Source of the DNA: Pyrenula massariospora
Lineage: Eukaryota > Ascomycota > Eurotiomycetes > Pyrenulales > Pyrenulaceae
Length of the DNA: 64,000 nucleotides
Assembly (NCBI GenBank): GCA_021030905.1
Contig: JAGFMI010000001.1
Span: forward strand, 1,178,001-1,242,000
Direction of reading: 5' to 3'
The notes under the pieces: model-generated
Told to the model about the DNA's origin: nothing
Database searches by the model: none
The model's input: only the letters and a program-made list of their open reading frames with translations
In this document: in pieces, positions 23,529 through 35,327 of the stretch
Numbering within the stretch: position 1 is the first letter of the stretch
How the letters are laid out: each line of letters begins with the position of its first letter
Made by a program: the position numbers and the translations under genes

Positions 23529-24752
23529 TTCGATAGTGGGGTGTTGATGTAATTCGAAGTTGAATGTTGATACTTTAGAGGGTCTGTGGGACAAAGATAA
23601 AATGGATACGATGGAGGGATCGCGTGAGTGTAAGTGACAAGGAAGGAAGAGGGAGGCGGGCGTTGCAAAACAAACTCTAATGCGGGTAGCGTATCGTGAG
23701 CGCTAAACCGTTCTTGGAAGTGAGGAAGTGATGGCTGCTGTGAGGGAGCCAGGCTGCCGTCTTAGCAGGTGAGGAGAGTGTAGGAATTCAAATGGATGTA
23801 AGGTGGCCATGGAAACAGCTTTGAGCCATTATATGAGATTAATTACCTCTTGGTGATGGTGGGATAATAGCCGTCAAGAGACCCTCAGTAGTACCGCTGA
23901 GGTCCGCTCGCCTCCACCTGCTCTGCGATTCATTTCGAAACAGATGAATGGATGTAGAGTCTGAGAGTGGGCACGCATTTCTGAATATGATGTACTTCCA
24001 CTTTCGCACATTTTGAAGAACGCAGCGACGGAGACAGTGGTACTTATTCAGTAGGTAAACATTTTGATGTTGGGTCGTAAGGGGCCCGTCTGCCTGTATC
24101 AGCGACAGAGCTCGGACCATGTGCGCTGCCAAGACTCAAGCGGCTAACATGAAGCACGCCTCCCTAGGCACTGGCGGGCTTCTTTCTCGAAACCAAGCGA
24201 CGGAATTTCACTGTCATTCAATATAAAATTGCTCCAAAGATTTGTATAAATACATGAACCGCTGATACCTGTCTGAATTCCTGCAGTAAAAATCGATGAA
24301 TCCCATATTGCTTGTCTCAAGGAACGTGGCGGCGATGATTAGATAGATCGTATTGTAAGATAAGGAAAGGAAAGTGCAACCGGTGATCCCCAACCCAGTC
24401 TCTTCTTTGGTTGCCAGCGAACTTCTGATACATGTCTTAAAAATTTTAGGTCCGATTCTACAGGGCGTAGAAGAGTAGACGCGGAAAGGGGAACATTTGA
24501 AAAGAATACACCAAAAGCCGGATAATTTAAAGACAAGCCGCTGCAGCGCCAATAAAGACCAGTAAGAAAGAGCACGAGTTCAATACGGCAATTCATTTCT
24601 CCTCCATATGCGTTTCAGTATTATTCCAACTCCATATCAATTTTGGGCTGCCCCGAGAGGTGTCTAGAGAACCATAATGCAAGTGATGTCCTCGTCGTGT
24701 CGTGTCTCGTGTCATCGTAGAACCTTGGAGCTGAAAGAATATCGTCATTCGT
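23529..24752. other. Intergenic, no supported gene
   Basis: 1.2 kb holding the H2A.Z promoter and the 3' UTR of the PIN4-like gene. Short frames on both strands show nothing recognisable. Confidence 0.5.
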
Positions 24753-26687
24753 TCAAGAATCGGCCCGGATGGTGCCTTTCATGTCGCGTCTCATTTCGTC
24801 ACTGCCGCGACCCTGGCCGTTACGTCGTTCAAAGCCCTGGCCACCGTCGGCTGGTGGTCCCTGAGGATATCGTGATGGATTACGGTCATTTGAATTCGTC
24901 GTTCTGTTGCTCCCAATAGGGGCTGTTTGCATGAATGGCTGAGAGTCGTTTGCGAACCCCGAAAACGGATCCCTCGCTCTGCGCGGACTTCCGTTAATCG
25001 TGGGGTTGCTGATGGTCATACTTGAGAAGCCTTTGGAAAGAAAATCGTCACGCAGACCGAGCCCGCTGTTGGTTCCCGTATGAGTGATGGAAGGAACGTT
25101 AGGGAGAGTACCGGCACCATCAAATTGTTGAAATCGTGCGGCATTGTTTTGCATTGCGCTTGTAAAGCTTGTATTTGATACCGTCGTTGATGGAGCAGGA
25201 GACGGCGTGAAGCCTCTTTGGAGCTCTGCGTGAGATTTTGATCGTTGGAGATCACGCTCTCGATCTCTTGCATTTCCGAATGTTGGTAGGGTATCTCCAA
25301 GCTGTCCAAGGGAATATTGAGGTCGCAAACTGCCATCATTGCGTTCGGCGAATTCCATGGTCGCAGCTCGGGCAAGCGTTTTTCTGTTGGCGTCTCCTCC
25401 ATTGATCATGCCAAAATAAGAGGAATCTTGGGGGCTGTCCGCTCGGACTTTCGATACAATGACGTGTCGTGCCTCGCCTTGACCTTCCGAATTATGCTCA
25501 AGACCCATCTCGTGAGCAACAGAATGAAGTTTGAAGCGATCTACGGGAGCAATGTTATGAAACACGCGTCGGCTCTCGCCAGGATTGGCGTTGAATAGCG
25601 CCAAAGTTTGGAAAAAGCCACGGGTTGTCGGGTCGTTGTAATCTATGTCACGCGCTGAAGGACAATTAGTACCGGCTGATCCAAGAGAAGGAGGAGAGTT
25701 CCTACAAGGCTTGCCACTCAACTGGGGTCCCGGCGATGGCGTAACGCGAGATGCGTAATGCGAGGACATCGATGACATAGAGTTTTGGTTATGTAGTTGG
25801 CTGGCGCCGAGGGGACGGTGCTGTTCCTCTAACTGACCCCGTTTCTCGCGCTTCATGCGTTCAATACGCTCGCGCTCCTCTTGCGGAAGCATCTTCTTAT
25901 ACTCAACCTTGAGCCGTCGCCCATCAATGGTATAGCCATCAAGGCAATTGATCACCACCTCGGTATCCTGTGCAGAGGTAAAATTGGCAAAAGCGAGGCC
26001 GCGGAATACGCCATTGTCAAAATGATAATTAAATGCGTACGGGGCAGGCAGGCCGAGAATATTCATGTGCTGTTGTAACTCCTCTTTCTTCAGAGCGAAT
26101 GGAATGTTCTTGATCACTATTGCGGTCGCAATCAACTGATCGTCGCCCTGGGAAGTCGACCCAAGCCCGTCAGGTCGGTTCATGCCTCCATGTTGCCGTG
26201 ATTGTGTATATTGCTGTGAGGAGCCGCCCCAGAGCTAGGAGGTGGATGAGTACATTAGATACAAAGGAGATGATTTGGCTTGGGTACTTACACTGCGAAC
26301 GTCATTTCTCGTCTGCATTGGTCGCATTCGTGATTGAAAACTTGTCCCATCAGGGCCCATCGTGTTCATCAGGCCGGCGTCAAAAGGTCCAGCTGCGCCG
26401 GTAAAAGTATGAGATGCCATTGTATCATAGCCCATATTAAACCCCTGAAGCCGGGTCCCATGTATGGTGTTATTGTTAAAGCGGTCCATGGATGGCATAG
26501 ACGGGCTGTCGTACCGACCCATAGGATCTTCATTGCCAAACATGCCTGACATTTCGTTTTGAGAGCGCACAGATTCGAAATTCCGAGACGGCTGACGATG
26601 AAGGATGGGCGGCGGACGGATGGGCCCCGGAGACTGTGTACTGAAGTTATCGCGGTAGTTCCCAGACGACATGAAACTTTGCGCCAT
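24753..26687 (-). CDS. PIN4: PIN4/Cip2-like RNA-binding protein (RRM + R3H)
   Basis: RRM-R3H protein of the yeast Pin4/Mdt1 and fission yeast Cip1/Cip2 group, which act in cell-cycle, stress and mRNA control. Exons 26687-26292 and 26234-24753 encode 625 residues. The RRM is at about 169-249: TAIVIKNIPFALKKEELQQH (RNP2-like), FRGLAFANF (RNP1-like) and LDGYTIDGRRLKVEYKK, followed by the charged helix EERERIERMKREKRGQLEEQ. The R3H domain is at about 326-397: DIDYNDPTTRGFF, then RRVFHNIAPVDRFKLHSVAH and EMGLEHNSEG (R-x3-H core). The remaining sequence is Ser/Asn/Pro/Met-rich and probably disordered, with many potential phosphosites, as in Pin4. The intron is 57 nt; an alternative acceptor 21 nt downstream would also keep frame. 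Confidence 0.92.
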
Positions 26688-29667
26688 GCTCGCCTGACAG
26701 GCAACTACCGCGCAAGATCTTTCGTGGCAGTGAGAGCCTTAGACGAGACCGGTCACGCAGCCTCGGTGAAGAAGTTCTTCAGCAATATCTCCAGATTAAT
26801 CAAGTCGTTAAACGAGTGTCAAGCCTTGCTTTGAGCTGTGCAACGATAGACTTGGGTGGGAAATATCGATCAAACGACTGAGGAGCGATTCAAGAGCAGG
26901 GAGGCGAAGCAGCGTGAGATTTGTCGTAGTAGAAGAAAAATGTTCCAAATCGACGTTCTCAATCTTTGAATCGTGCAGGGAGAGGCGATTCAGCCGATCT
27001 GAAGCACTTCAATGGATCGTTGTCGGATCAGTCAAGGATTGTTGTGAACGAGGTACATGAGTTTACTCGACAGCGTGCAGCTGCAGCGAACCACCAGTTC
27101 GTCCGTGTCAGACGTGCAGGATCGCCTACGAAGACAACCAAGCTTACGGCAGACGGCAGTCTTGGTAGAGACTCAAGCGAAGCTGTTGAAAAGACACATG
27201 GGCGTTGTGGATGGGGAGATTGCAGGGAGCGTCAGTGATGTTGGAAAGTGAATGAGGTTGTGAGGTGGGAGAGCAGAAAAAGGGTTGCCCGGAGATGGGG
27301 ATGGGCGGATGAGCTGTTTAGTGTGTGGATGGCCCGAGGGCATCAAAATACTAAGAACTAAGAATTACGGCGTGGGGACTCCTGGCACTGCGCACTGCTC
27401 CTGGCCCCTAAAGCTGCCTCCCCCACCGTCATGCCAGGCGTACCGGACGGAGCCTCTTTACGGAAAGACAGCTCGCTGGGGAACCCTTCCATCGACCTCT
27501 CTCATTAAAGCGCCCGTGGCAATTTTCGCCCCATTCGAGAGGTTTCGCATCTTCCTTTCAAGACCATAGATTCCTTCAGATCTCTCAAATGCTGGTAGGC
27601 ATTGCTGGGAACCTTGGCTCGGAACCAAAGCTACCTCAACGCTGGCTGGCCGTCAAAACCACGCTCGTAAGCTGCGAGTGAGCGCGACTCCGAGTGACCA
27701 GGCTCCCTCGACGTGGCAAAGCTCGATCTCTTGAAGCTTCCAGGCAGAGGTTGAGGGCATCTTATCGATGGCTGAAAGCAGCTCCAAGACGCCTCCCCCG
27801 GCAACGGCGGCCGAGAGCCGTGGTTGGGAGGATAGCCGCAATATTTCCCCAGACGGCCAACCACTTACGAAGTCAGAATCCTTCCGCACCGGCTAGCGCC
27901 GCTTGCGAGCGCAAGACACCAGCTGTTCGCACTTGAGTTTGACTGACAGCTTCAGACACAATCTTGACAGGAGTCTGTCTCTCAGATGCCCGTCAAGCTT
28001 CTCTTGACAGCTCCAGAAAACACATCATGTGGCGCCCTTGCAACAGACCATCTGACATATACTACTAACAATATCAAGGGTGCAACGACGGGCCACATGA
28101 TTGCCGTTGGTTGCTCGCCCACTTCCTGCTCCGTTCATTGGTGAAATGGCCACCCATTTTCACAACGCCGCTCACCGTTGTACCAGCCATCATTGGACCG
28201 CGCTGCATTTGATCTCGCCGCAATGCAACAGCTGACTAAAGAATCGCCAATTGATCCTCAGGCCCGATCCAGGCCGGGCCCTTTTTAATTCCTCTTCTTC
28301 CTCAGGGAGATGAACTTATTTGCCACATGTGGAATAGTCCACCACAGAACCTATTTCATTCGTCATCTCTGCTCAAAGATCGACTCCGCGACGCCCTTAA
28401 GCTAAAACGCAATGCCTTCCCGGATCTGTGAAATCTGAAAATTTTCGTGCCCCTGTTGCCTTTCGAAATTTATCTAACATCTGGCTGTTTGTATCCCCAC
28501 TTTTTCTACCCACAATTTACTACCGAGTGTGGCAACCAGGATGCATCGATTCTGATCCGGCAGGAAGTCAATCTCCACCATCGAGTCTTTCAATAGCCGC
28601 TGGTCTTTCGCGTTCGTTCCCTTTGGGCATCGAAGGATTTTGCCCCCTACGTGTGAGCTCTCAAGCTCCAGCCGCGCTTTGCGGCTCTTACTCAGATTCT
28701 GGTGTACATATATTTCTCCTGACCGCAGCATCCAAATAATCTCATTTCAGCCTTAGTGTGTAACCTCCTTGGAGGCCTAATGCATCGATCTAAAGTCTAT
28801 CTACATCACTCCGGCCCGAGAGCTTAGTTACCTGGAGACTTAATTATGATAGTGAGCCATACGCAACGCTACGACGCAGCCACCTGCTTGAAAAGCCCCA
28901 TAAAGCTTTTCACCTCGTCAAAGAGACAAATTTCTTGTTGCGATAGAGCCGTTCAGTAAACAACCTTTATCCGAAATTCTGGGAGAGCAATTTGCCGCTG
29001 CAGCTTTATTGAGAATGAAACGCTTCAGCCTTGGGGCAAACGAATAAAGAGAGCATGCCATGCGGTGTTCCTAAGCCGGCACCATCTAACTGCAAGCCCT
29101 AAGCCAACCAGCAGCGAAAGCTATGATCAATTTAGGTCTTGCTTCTATTTGAATCTGCTATGTTGCTTGAAGGTAGGTCATGGAAGAACTGAGTCTCCTC
29201 GGCGCTTGTCATATAAGCAATATGTCGCCTTTCGGACGACTAGTTTCACGTCTCCCGCAAGAGCCTTAGTGAACGCAGAGGTTACGTATGGGCTATTGCT
29301 TTGCATCAGCTATTGAAATAGTCTCAAGCTAGCGACTATCTATTACAGTTCTCCCATCTCTACCGTTGTCCCACATCTACGTAGCAAACTTTTTGTAAGG
29401 TCTAGACGAAGAGAATCTCTACGACCGTCCGGCGTTCCTCAGAGACTTTGCGTTGCCCTCTATATGATAGTTCTATCATTAGAAATTTTCACGCGATAGC
29501 ATGCCGTTCTGACGCTCTTCCAATCGTCATGCTCCTCCAAATGTTCTTTGTGCACAAACGCCTCGCTCAGAAAAGTTGTATAGGCCTGCTGAACATAAGG
29601 ACCACCCGCTCAATATCTTGCCTAGCCACCCCAAAAACCCCCATCTCATGCGTTGAAATCTCAATTA
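26688..29667. other. Gene-poor 3-kb stretch
   Basis: The longest gene-free interval in the window, between the PIN4-like gene start and the RFC3 stop. The part next to 26687 is plausibly a long 5' UTR/promoter of the RNA-binding protein gene. Open frames up to about 100 codons occur on both strands but none has a domain or coherent splicing. No tRNA or repeat family was recognised. Confidence 0.45.
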
Positions 29668-31016
29668 TCACTCCATTCCCAAACCCTTGTCACCCATAAG
29701 CTCCACCCCCCTCCTCACCACGCCGACCATCCCACCGGTCTGCACCTTCTCACTCCCACCCCCAGCCAGTCGATGCTCCACATCCGCGAGCCCCTCCAGC
29801 CACGTAACCCTCGTCTGCGCACTGACATCCAACTGCGTCAGCTCCTCTGCCAGCGCAGTCAAGATGTCCGCCAACGCCAGACCCCTATTCGCCTTCAGCG
29901 TGTTCACGGTCGTTAGAATACTCTTGACATCCGGGTTCCCCAGCAACGAGTCCAGGATCTCGCGTATATCCGCCGAATGCGGCGCCGCGATGCACGTGTA
30001 TATCGAATCGTTCGTGATCACCTCGTTGGCCCCGTTTCCATTCTTCTCCACCCCATCCATCCCCGGCGCCTTGACGGTGGCCCCCTCTTTCATCGGCAAC
30101 GGCTTGCTCCCCGCATGGCACGCTTGCAGCACGTTCAACGCCCGCCTCATATCCCCCTTGCTCAGCTTCACCAGACTCTCCACCGCGTCACCCGTGATCT
30201 GGATGTGCTCCTCCTCGATCACCCGATCCACGAGGGTCCTGATGTCGACTTCCTTCAACGGCGAGAAACGGAACCTCGTGCACCGCGACAGCAGCGCCGG
30301 GCTCAACTTGTGCGTGTAGTTCGCGATGATGCAGAACCGCGTGTTGGCCGTGTACTTCTCCATGATCCGCCGGAGCGCCATCTGCGCGGCCGACGTCATC
30401 GCGTCCGCCTCGTCCAGTATGATCAACTTGAACGCCCCGAGCGGGGAACTCGGCGTGGTCGTGGTGGCAGTTGCTCCGCCCGCGGAGAAGATCTGTTTCG
30501 TCGAGGCAAACGTCTTGATCTGCTCGCGAACCACTTCGATGCCGCGGTCGTCCGAGGCGTTGAGTTCGAGGACCATCTGCCGGAGGTTCTTGGGGCCGTA
30601 GATGCGGCGGGCGAGGGCGAGGATGGTGGATGTCTTGCCCGTGCCGGGGGGGCCGTAGAGGAGGAGATGAGGAAGCCGCTGGGAAGGAGTATTAGAAAGG
30701 GGAAGGGGAAAGGAAGCGGGAAAGTACGTTGTGTTCGACGAAACGGTTAATTGTGGCTAGGATGTCTTGATGGCCAGAGACATCGTCTAGGGTATTTGGG
30801 CGGTATTTTTCGACCCTAGAAGAAGTGTCAGTCTTGGGTAAGAGAGCTTTCGAATGGTGACGGAGAGGACCAAGGAAGATTGTCTTCAGCTTCCACAGGC
30901 AAGTCGGCTACTATTCGCTTTCCCTTTGCGCCTGTATTGTCAGAGCTAAATTGTACTGTGCTCTTTGTTGGGGGACCATCGACATCGACATCCATGTCAT
31001 CTTCAAAGTCAGACAT
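29668..31016 (-). CDS. RFC3: Replication factor C subunit 3 (human RFC5)
   Basis: AAA+ small subunit of the RFC clamp loader that loads PCNA at primer ends and serves in alternative clamp loaders. Exons 31016-30871, 30815-30728 and 30678-29668 give 414 residues. Motifs: [20 protein letters not shown] (RFC box II), [16 protein letters not shown] (Walker A, about 87-95), [40 protein letters not shown] (Walker B, about 163-170), [16 protein letters not shown] and [10 protein letters not shown] (SRC arginine-finger motif). Two fungal inserts lengthen it: a Gly/Thr-rich loop [16 protein letters not shown] before Walker B and an acidic N-terminus starting [22 protein letters not shown] and STRQIF-like residues (ASTKQIFS) mark subunit 3 and not 2 or 4. 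An upstream Met in the same open frame was rejected because the acidic start is the normal fungal N-terminus. Confidence 0.95.
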
Positions 31017-31561
31017 GTTGGCGACTGTGAAAATTCTAGCGTAGTAAACAGCTTGATAGAGAGCGTCAGGGAAGTAATGCGTAGTCACCGCTCCGCAGAC
31101 GCGTCCGGTGAGGGGAACGCGTAAAGTGCTCCAAGGGTTGCTTGGCGACCCAAGGTTTTCGCGAGCAACATTTGAAGAGACAACTACAGAAAGAAATACT
31201 AGCGCCAAACCTCCTCAAGGCATCCAATTGTTCTAACAACAGGGAATTTATTGGAAGACAAATAGATCTATAGAAGTAGCAATTCGACAGTAAGTATATC
31301 AATTGAAAGTTGGGTATCCACGGTACATGCTAAATCTTTCGGTAAATACAAATGTTGCGAGAAGCAATCCTATCACCAAGCCATCCAGTCTTTGATCTCA
31401 GCTTGTTGCTCCCGCGATCATTTCTACCATTTTGAGTCATCAGCTTCGTCGATATCATGATGGTACAATACAAGCGATCACCCAGAGTTCCTTCGAGCAC
31501 CCAACAAAATTAGTCGAGCACGAAACCTCACAACATGCTGCTAATAGGGAGCTACTATATC
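31017..31561. other. Intergenic between RFC3 and HSF1
   Basis: 545 bp, RFC3 promoter side and HSF1 3' UTR side; no gene seen. Confidence 0.5.
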
Positions 31562-33894
31562 CTAAGCTTCTCTCTTTTGGCGTTTTGCCGGACTCCTCTC
31601 TCCTCCACTGTCTCTCCTTCCCTTTCCCAGATGTAGGCCAGTCTCAGAATCAAGCGTTGCAGCAGGACTAGGAGCTTCACTGCTCGTCATTGACTCCACT
31701 TTCCCATGTACAGCACTTCCCCTGTCTCTCCTCTCCGGTTCCTCATATGTGTATTCGTCAGGCTGGACGTCAACGTTCGCGAACAGAGGCTCATCATTGT
31801 TCCCAAAGTCATCGAAACCAAAGCCGTTTCCATTTTGGTCGGCTCCACTGTTTTGATTCAAGTAATCTTCATTGCCTTCATTCCCAGGATCATTAACGTC
31901 ATAGGCAGGATCAGAGGGGAAGTAGTTGATGAATTGATCTAAATCCAGAGGTGGAGGCTGCATGGTCGTACCGTCTCCGATTCCAGGAATGGACCCCGTC
32001 GGGCTAAGAGGCTGCAAAAGATTTGCTAGATTCTGCACGGACCGATCTTGTTCAGCTTGCATTTCAGCAAGCTTATCGAGATCTGCTTTGGTATCGGCAA
32101 GGCGCATATCATAATTGTTGGGCATAGGGGGCGGGTTCGGTGAAACTAGCGCATTATTTGTGTCTCTGGAGCCTGGGTTTGATGAATTATTGATCATGCG
32201 GAGCACATCAGCCCGCTGGGAAGGTGTTAAAGAGGCTCTGGCGTTTGAGTCCTGAAGGTTGTCAAGGATGCTAGGGAATTCAGTATTTGAGGCGTTAGCG
32301 GGAGAATGCCGCGCATTTGAATTTTGAATCATGGATAGTATGTCCCGTTGAGGAGTTTGCGCTGATGCACTTTGATTACCTTGGCTTGCTGGTGAAGGTT
32401 GATTTGAAGGTAGGTTGGAGTCTAGTAGCTCTTCGACATTGCCACCTGGGGATCTCTCCGTCTTGTAAGTTTGTGAAGCTCTCCGCGCCTGTCTACTTCC
32501 ATATGGGCTGCTAGGAGACTGGGAGAAATTTGCTGATGGATTGGATTGCTCGGATGGGGGAGGTGCAGACAACAGAAGCGGTGGTTTCTTGAACGATCGC
32601 TGAGGATTCGACTCATCGAATAATGAAAAGTCACCCACATCCACCACGTTTGGTTGGGTCTGTTCATGGGGGATCGAAGCAGAAAACATGTTCGCAATTC
32701 CTTGCGGGCCATCGTTGGCCTGAATGTTACCCCGAAAGAACGTGGCAAGAAAGGTAAGAATTGCGTGGATGGAATTTTCGTGTCTGGAGTGCTGCTCCTG
32801 GAAGGTTGCGGCTTGCCCGTAGAGGTTTTCGTGTTCCCGCTTCAATTGCCTTATCATGGCAGAAATGGCTTGTTGTTGGGCTCTAATCGCTTTGAGCTCT
32901 TGATGAACACTTGCAAGCTGTTCAGCTGGAAGAGTCTGTTCTCCTTGCCCTAGGGTCAGTTGTGCCCTGGACTTTGGGCGCCCGTCTTGATTCCCAACAT
33001 TCCCAGGAGAATCCTCGTATTCATCATTGTTTCCATCGTCAATCTGGTCACTGTCCGTCTTTGCACGTCCCTTTCCCTTGCTGCTTTGACCCGGTGCGTT
33101 CTTGGGTTTTTGAATCAGCCACAAGAGATCTGGGTGACCGCGCCTAAAATATGGATTCGAATATTCGCTCGGTGTTTTATGCTTTTTCTCGCTAGCTCTC
33201 ATCGAGTTGTCCGACAAACCAACTTTCTTATGAAAACCGTACATGTTCAGTTGTCGCACGAATGAAGCATAGTTGTTGTGTTTGAACAGCTCCGGGATCA
33301 ATCTTTTCGCGAACTCATCCTCATCGAGTACAATGAACGACTTGCCATCCTCTGACCATCGAATAAAGTCGAAGTTTTTTGGATCGTCGAGAAAGCTAGA
33401 GGTTATTAGCGGATGGGAATTATTTAGCCGGTCTGTGCCTACCTGCTAAGCTTCTGAATAAATGGCGGTATTTGCTTCCTCTTCGATTGAGCATCTTTTT
33501 TCGCAATTTGCGCTTTTCTCTCCAACTCCGGCAAATCATCGCTCCACGCTTCTTGGTTGCCTTGAACTGCATTGCGGTTGTGGTCGACCCACTGCATCCC
33601 CATGGAATCATCATACCCTCGGCTACGACTCACAAGTTGTTGGTCCAAAGGTCGTCTTGTGAGTTGACCAGAAGACTGTGTCTGTGATCCATCGTAGCGT
33701 TGTGTTGGATATGTCGTAGTTTCGCCGGGGACTGCATTGTTGCCGGCTTGCAAATTCTGACCCCACTGTAGAAACTGGTCGTTTGAGAGAGGTGAATTCA
33801 CGGCAGCGTATCCAGGCGGAGCCTGATATTGCTGGTATGAGGCCGGGGTGGTGTCAGGCGCCGGCCGCTTGCGAGAAGGTGCTTGCGAGGACAT
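31562..33894 (-). CDS. HSF1: Heat shock transcription factor HSF1
   Basis: Trimeric nuclear activator binding nGAAn repeats. Exons 33894-33443 and 33395-31562 encode 761 residues. A 140-residue Gln/Tyr/Pro-rich N-terminal region precedes the winged-helix DNA-binding domain (about 142-248): PPFIQKLSSFLDDPKNFDFI, RWSEDGKSFIVLDEDEFAKR, LIPELFKHNNYASFVRQLNM, YGFHKKVGL and YSNPYFRRGHPDLLWLIQ. A Ser/Lys/Asp linker is followed by the HR-A/B leucine-zipper trimerisation coil (about 311-372, containing LASVHQELKAIRAQQQAIS). The long C-terminal half is Asn/Ser/Pro-rich with an acidic, aromatic stretch (NDEPLFANVDVQPDEYTYEE) that could activate transcription, and it ends with basic KRQKREA. The 47-nt intron interrupts the first helix of the DNA-binding domain and splicing restores KLSSFLDD. 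Confidence 0.95.
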
Positions 33895-35327
33895 GAAGCA
33901 ACTCTGGTTGTGTCACAGAGAAAGGGTCGACGTAGGTAGAAAAGAAAGGATTAAGACGGTACGGCTTGAATCAAGCTTCCTCGTGAATATCTATCTTCTC
34001 CGCGACAGAGAAATTCAGGCTCCAGTTGAAAGGCAGGGAAATGATCGCGGTGGGCAGGTTTCGACAAGGTGAAAGGCTGGCTGCGGAAGTGTTTGGATGG
34101 CCTGGTCGCTTCTTCTTCGTATGACAGGCCTACAGATTGGGTATGGTTAGAGGCTATCACATTGGAGATAGTAGTTCATCAAGAGTCTTAGACATCATTC
34201 TTTCGTGGGTTCATATTGTCAACGGTGGATGGTATCTAATGTTGAGCTCGGAGCGTCATATCTCGGTTGCTCGCTGATTGGTCTGTGCGGCTGCTCGGCG
34301 GGCGATTGAGTGGGAAGGGCTTGGCAACCCGTGGGCTCCCAGCGTACCAGCCGGGCCAGCCTTGTGTCCTAGACCCTTTGTTCTGCACACCGTGGTCAGA
34401 CTGCTCTACTTGGGGAAATCCAGCGATCTGAAGAATTGAACAATACACAGATTGCCGGTTTATCATGGCAACGACAATCAACCAAGGTCGACGGCGCAAA
34501 ACAAGCCAGGAACTTACACTCCAACTTAGATTGCAGCAAACAACGAGTCTCGGCCATTGAGAGTTTATTGCTATTCATGTCCTCGTACAAAGAACGTCTT
34601 TCATTACAATGTGTCCAGCCTGCGTACCTGACTACATTTCAGAGGCCAGCATCGTTTAGAAAATCTGTGGTTGAAGAACCGGTGGCAATACCTCCTGGGG
34701 CTATGATGGTGCAAATGGGAAATGGGTACGTGAAGAACGACCTCGATTGAGATGAATCCAGTCGACGCCACATTTCCTTCAGAGAGGGACATAGCAACCA
34801 TATGTGATGAATGGCCGGGATACTGCAGATGATCCTCAAGTCAGCCCTATTACCAATGGTACAGCCCACTATCAGTCTGACTGACTGGGGGCAACCGGGC
34901 GTGAATGCTCATGGCACCCCCAACACGATAGGCACTGTTGTTACTTTAGGTACCGCTATCTGTCAACCGTCCGGTCGAGCCGACCAGCAGCAAGCCACCC
35001 GTCGGCAACCCCGCACGACTGGGGTATGTTTAGGGCAAGCTCCCACACTCCAGTGACTCCCTTCTCTGAAGCTTATCTCCACGGAGTCTTTGCTTCTTCT
35101 GGGAGTTCCTCCAACCACCATTGAGCGGCATTGCGGCAAAGTAACCCCACCATAGCAGCGTTCAGATGGCAAGCTGCCGAATTAGTAGTAAAGAAGAAAA
35201 GGTAGTACAAAGTTTTGCTCGCTGCTTCGTCGTTCCAGCGTCTTCTTTCCTATCTATGGTCATCTCGTTTCCTGACACTGGATTGTACCTCATTAACCAT
35301 TGACCGTCTTCGAGGAACCAGTCAAAT
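33895..35327. other. Divergent intergenic region (HSF1 / histidine phosphatase)
   Basis: 1.4 kb between divergent start codons; contains both promoters. No gene and no perfect three-unit heat-shock element seen; only a degenerate TTC/GGA/TCC arrangement near 35094-35106. Confidence 0.45.

Noticed and set aside
35094-35106. Degenerate heat-shock-element-like triplet between HSF1 and the phosphatase gene
   Set aside because: Two of three units mismatch the nGAAn core; no perfect element nearby.
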